Below the pieces are notes generated by a model. That model ran no database searches. It was not told the origin of the DNA and saw only the letters and a list, made by a program, of their open reading frames with translations. The position numbers and the translations under genes are program-made. Below are positions 59,901-64,000 of a stretch of DNA of 64,000 nucleotides, one piece after another. Origin of the DNA: Vanilla planifolia (lineage: Eukaryota; Streptophyta; Magnoliopsida; Asparagales; Orchidaceae); the NCBI GenBank assembly GCA_023846275.1, contig CM043875.1, forward strand, positions 7,018,626 through 7,082,625. Direction: 5' to 3'. The first letter of the stretch is position 1. Each line of letters opens with the position of its first letter.

Positions 59901-62900
59901 AAACTCATAAAAAACATCTATAAATATAAAGCTATAACTAAGTTCTCAAGTATAAGTAAAGAAATATAATAATAGCAATAACATGCTATTTAAAGATGCA
60001 TGTTTCTACAATCCACAAACTCTCATAGAACTAATCTTACATAGAATATGATCCACACTCATATCTTAGTAGTAGGGTCCTTGTCCATAACACTAAGATT
60101 CTAATCTCTTAGTGTAGTGCATGTGATACTTGTGATGTAAATACTAATGAAACTTTAATAACTTAGCAAATAAACAAAATAAGATAATATAATGTAAAAA
60201 AGGTATGACATGCAAAACAATGCATAAATGATCTTATGATGATGTACTATAACATAACCGTATATTAGGTAAGTAAAACATATGTGATATAATTATCCAT
60301 ACATATAAGAAAAACTAATTGAAATGTAAACCAAAATTTTTGTCTTGCTCTTAATTCCTAATATTTTTTATAAGGAAATATTGCATTAATTAAAAGTAGC
60401 AAAATGACATTCAAAAATACAAGATGAATTTGAGCATTGTAGAATATTTCTTATGTTTGTGGGAATCAATTCTCCTCTAAATCCTCATGTAACAAATTAG
60501 TATATCAATGACTTCTTGTTGACATCCTTTCAAGTTGTATGGCTTCTAAACCTCTATCTATAATTACTAGACAAGTATAGTTGTATGACCTATGCGGTTT
60601 ATATGTTAAACACACACTCACATTAAGGTCATGTCGCCCATATTAGATATCCATTGTCCTAAGACCTATACCCTATGATCAATCATAAGGTCTAATGTCA
60701 TATAAGATGAAGATAATCTCTCAACTATTTTATATTAATCCTTAAATCATTTTTTTACATTATACTTGTATGATTTTCTAATTATATAAGTGTGATCAAT
60801 CAAATTTCCTAGCATTAATACTAATTTATAGTTGATTGTATAATACAATTAACCAAATCATCCAATACAATCATCCCTTCTTTTAACCAGCTCATATGAT
60901 TCAAAAAATGATTTTATATTCTCTATTAATCATATAATATGATTACCCACATCATATTATATGATTACCTTTCTTCACTTGATGAATAATTTGTCTTAAT
61001 GAAACATATATCCCATTGTCTAATACGATCACCATTACCTGTGTCTTTTTAAAGTTGCTCAACACCCTATTCCATAAAATCACCAAATCATATATATACA
61101 ATCCCTTCAAAAACTCCCATATAATTTCATATCAAATACATTTGATCTATTATAATAAGCACACACAACCAGATCATGCAAGTATGATCCACTTATCACC
61201 TTTGTATGATGAAATTGATTGACTAATCTATTCCTCTTTTCCGCTAATGGATCATTTAATACCCATCATACTAGTATGATCCTTACTTAGTCATCCATAC
61301 AACCTTTTGTTAGACTACTATGATTTTTTTAAACTTGAACCTACTTAAATGGATCATATAAATATGTTCATACTTATCACACTGGCATTTTTAGCATATT
61401 TTTTTTAAAATCCATAAGTGCAACAAAAACAATGCACTATTTAACTTATCATATTCCACTCCCTAAGTCTGATATTTAATTTAAAAGCTACAAACTCCAA
61501 ATCTAATTATTATATTCATAGCATGTTGCTAAAAATAAATCTTTTCAGTAACTGGTCACCCAATTTATTTAGAAACTGTTTCACCCTAGATTAAGTAATC
61601 GAACAACACAGATCAACTTGTATATGATATTAAAGCAAACTTATCAAACCTATCATAATATCTATATATAATCCATAATGCCAATATATCATCAAAATCT
61701 ACATATAAACCATAAATCCAAGTCCACCATATAAAGTCAAATGTAATAGTTACAAATGTCATATGATCATAATAAAAGTCTAACACAACCAAAAGTCCAA
61801 CAAAAACAAATAATATTATTATGAATGAAATATAATTACTACAATGAACACTACTTAAAATGTGAGGTTTAAACATTAAGATGATTAAGATGCACTCACT
61901 CTCCTACAACTCTAACTCAAATGTAAGCTCTTAACTCCTTAGGCATGCATAAAATATAAGGGTAAATTAGTCAAAAAGCTCAATAGAGAATCCTAAAGTC
62001 TTGCTATAAGAATAATTAGTATCAATATAAAAATATTTCCATCTATTATAAGTAAAGTATAACAAAACATCACATACATATGAACAATAATATCATGTAG
62101 AAATGTCATAATCTACCAAGCTAAACTAATGCATGATTTGGGTTACTATCATACAAAAATTATAATAATCATTGGCCTTAATAATATAACCCTAAGAGAC
62201 ATTATTTATTTAATACCCATTAGGACTCTTAAATCTCTATAATATCATATTCTTGTGATGTAGTTAAATAGATGCTCAATATTCACCAAAAAATTAACAC
62301 TCCCTCCATACTTATAGTACTCTTAACCTAAAAGTTGTACTCAATCAATAATTTAATCTAACACTATGTAAGAGTCTAATCACATGAAACTATATCTCTA
62401 AGATCTCTTAAAGAGTACTCAATAATTATGTGACACTCAACTAAACCTAGAAGTCTAATAATGTAGTCTAACATTCCATAATCTAGGAAGTCCTATCATG
62501 CAAAATGGACCCTCCATAGTGCTTTATGAGATCTATAGGTAATTGGTTTCCTCCTTATGCTTGAGAGCCCAATCTTATGGTCTACTGCATCAACCATTAT
62601 AATTCATTAAGATTCTCTCACTTAACATCTTGTACATGTTAACCTTATTTTAAAGCATAATAAATAATTCTTTAAGATAACTAAGGGATATTCCTTTAAC
62701 TCTAATTTTTTATCTAAAATGATCTTAAGGTTTTCTCAAAAATCATACATGACTACCTAAGAATTATAGTGATTTTTTTCAAAACTCTTATCAACTATCT
62801 AGGTATTTTAGGGTTTTCTTCCAAATCTTAACTAATCATCTTTGGTTATCTTAAGACTTTTTTATTCTTATTTAAGCTATCATCTGAGCTTCTACTCAAG

Positions 62901-64000
62901 CCTACAACCTTATACTTAAACCTTAGACACAATTCTAAGATATACTCTTTTCTTTCTAAATAAGGTTCAAATGAGTTTCACCAATGACTCATATGCCTCT
63001 TAGGCTAACTTGAGCCACTGCACCTTTCTAAAAATCACTCTTGAGCTAGACATATTCTCAAACTATCATATAGGATTTTCAACCTATCTTAAGAGCCTAA
63101 AGGAGCTATTCATGGTCTTACTCAATAAATCCAAGGCATGCTTATGGTTTAATTGGCACTTATAAGAATAACTAGCCCTTTGACTGAGCCTTAACACGAC
63201 CTTAAGGCCATAATTGAGTTGTCACTCAACCTTAAAGTTTATTTAAGGTATAAGCTAAGAGCCTCTTCAAATGAAGGCATTATATATTGTATGCTCAATG
63301 ACTCACCAAGTGCTCATATTCTTAGTCTAATCTTAAATCATTCCTTTAAGGTTTTCTTATGTTAAACCAAATCCTAAGAACAATGAAAGCCTAATTTGAG
63401 ACTAAGTCTTACCTTATTTAAGATTTGCCTTAAAGCTACATTATCCAAAGCCGATTTTCATAAGCGAACCATGACCTTATCCATCTAAAATATCAAATTC
63501 TAAGATTCTTCTAAATGCCATAAGTCACTTTCAAACCTATGTATGGTTAACTAAGAACTTCACTTGAACTTAGCCTCGTCATCTACTAAAAACTAACCCT
63601 CTCATATTAATAATCATATAAAAGTTAGATTTTCTTCATCTTGATAAACATAACCAATCTCATTACCTAAAATCATACATAGCCAAATTATCATCCACTA
63701 GATTTAATCATACATGGAAATTATGATCATGCTTCTTTACTAAACTTAATCTAATCTCAAACCTTGATTATTCATGGCCAAATCTCAACCATTTTTGTGA
63801 GGCTACTTGAAACCTTCATCTAACCTAGCCTTCATTTAAGGCAAAATTTGAGCTTCCCAATCTTCTTATCTAAAAAATTTAGAGCTCTTAAATATCTTAA
63901 AAGTCATCAAAGTCCTCATAAGGTCTCAACAATGCCTCCTATGGCCTTAATCGAGTTGTGACAATCAATAAAGGCATACTTAAGGCAATGATCCACTTGG
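59901..64000. repeat. AT-rich retroelement debris, right end
   Basis: 60010-60330 resembles 600-770 and 50650-50830 ('gtccataacactaag' against 'ttattcataacatctaag'). 61000-61900 is rich in 'catac', 'atgatc' and 'tatgat' words, like 2.2-3.0 and 44.9-45.3 kb. Beyond about 62.5 kb many 'ccttaa'/'cttaag' words recur without a fixed period. No gene is seen. Confidence 0.42.
61265..61280. repeat. 16-bp perfect palindrome ATCATACTAGTATGAT
   Basis: The sequence equals its own reverse complement. It is the cleanest example of the 'catac/gtatg' words that recur throughout the AT-rich family. Confidence 0.85.

Noticed and set aside
1..64000. CRISPR arrays, bacterial operons, organellar inserts, rRNA genes
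   Set aside because: None of their signatures was seen. The tandem repeats present have no spacer structure.

Overview
The window is plant nuclear DNA, from an angiosperm. It carries two intron-containing plant genes, a trehalose-6-phosphate phosphatase (TPP) and a NAC transcription factor of the VND type, in a very AT-rich intergenic background built from decayed LTR retrotransposons, microsatellites and tandem repeats. Nothing in it is bacterial, organellar or CRISPR-like. A monocot is possible, but I cannot fix the lineage.

Layout. 1-9.7 kb is an old AT-rich retroelement field, split at 4012-7100 by a GC-richer solo LTR with a perfect 5-bp target duplication. 9.75-10.87 kb holds a broken Ty1/copia polyprotein. 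11.6-15.1 kb is AT-rich with a long (AT)n tract and one unexplained GC-rich block at 12.55-12.74 kb. 15.09-25.46 kb is a tandem triplication of a ~3.45-kb AT-rich unit; each copy keeps an exon-sized block bounded by splice-like sites on the minus strand. 25.5-28.1 kb is further retroelement debris.

The gene island is 28.1-37.06 kb. The TPP gene (+) has a probable MITE and a TATA box upstream, an AUG-free leader exon, a ~3.5-kb leader intron, a 24-codon upstream ORF and ten coding exons (32584-34764) encoding 387 aa. The NAC gene (-, three coding exons, 36090-35094, 275 aa) is convergent with it; the stop codons lie 329 bp apart. Each gene contains one GC-AG intron. A GC-rich ORF of unknown identity (36397-36666, +) lies head-to-head with the NAC gene.

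37.1-64 kb is gene-free: copia LTR-like sequence near 43.2-43.7 kb, several copies of the AT-rich family seen at the left end, three copies of a SIRE/Maximus-like repeat (near 25.7, 46.9 and 55.6 kb), a broken Ty3/gypsy RT-RNase H-integrase region at 51.75-54.0 kb, two degenerate tandem arrays and a 58-bp perfect palindrome.

The TPP converts trehalose 6-phosphate, a sugar-status signal, to trehalose; the NAC protein probably drives vessel or secondary-wall differentiation. No joint function is implied by their adjacency. The most interesting regulatory feature is the upstream ORF in the TPP leader, together with a second TATA box placed between that ORF and the main start.
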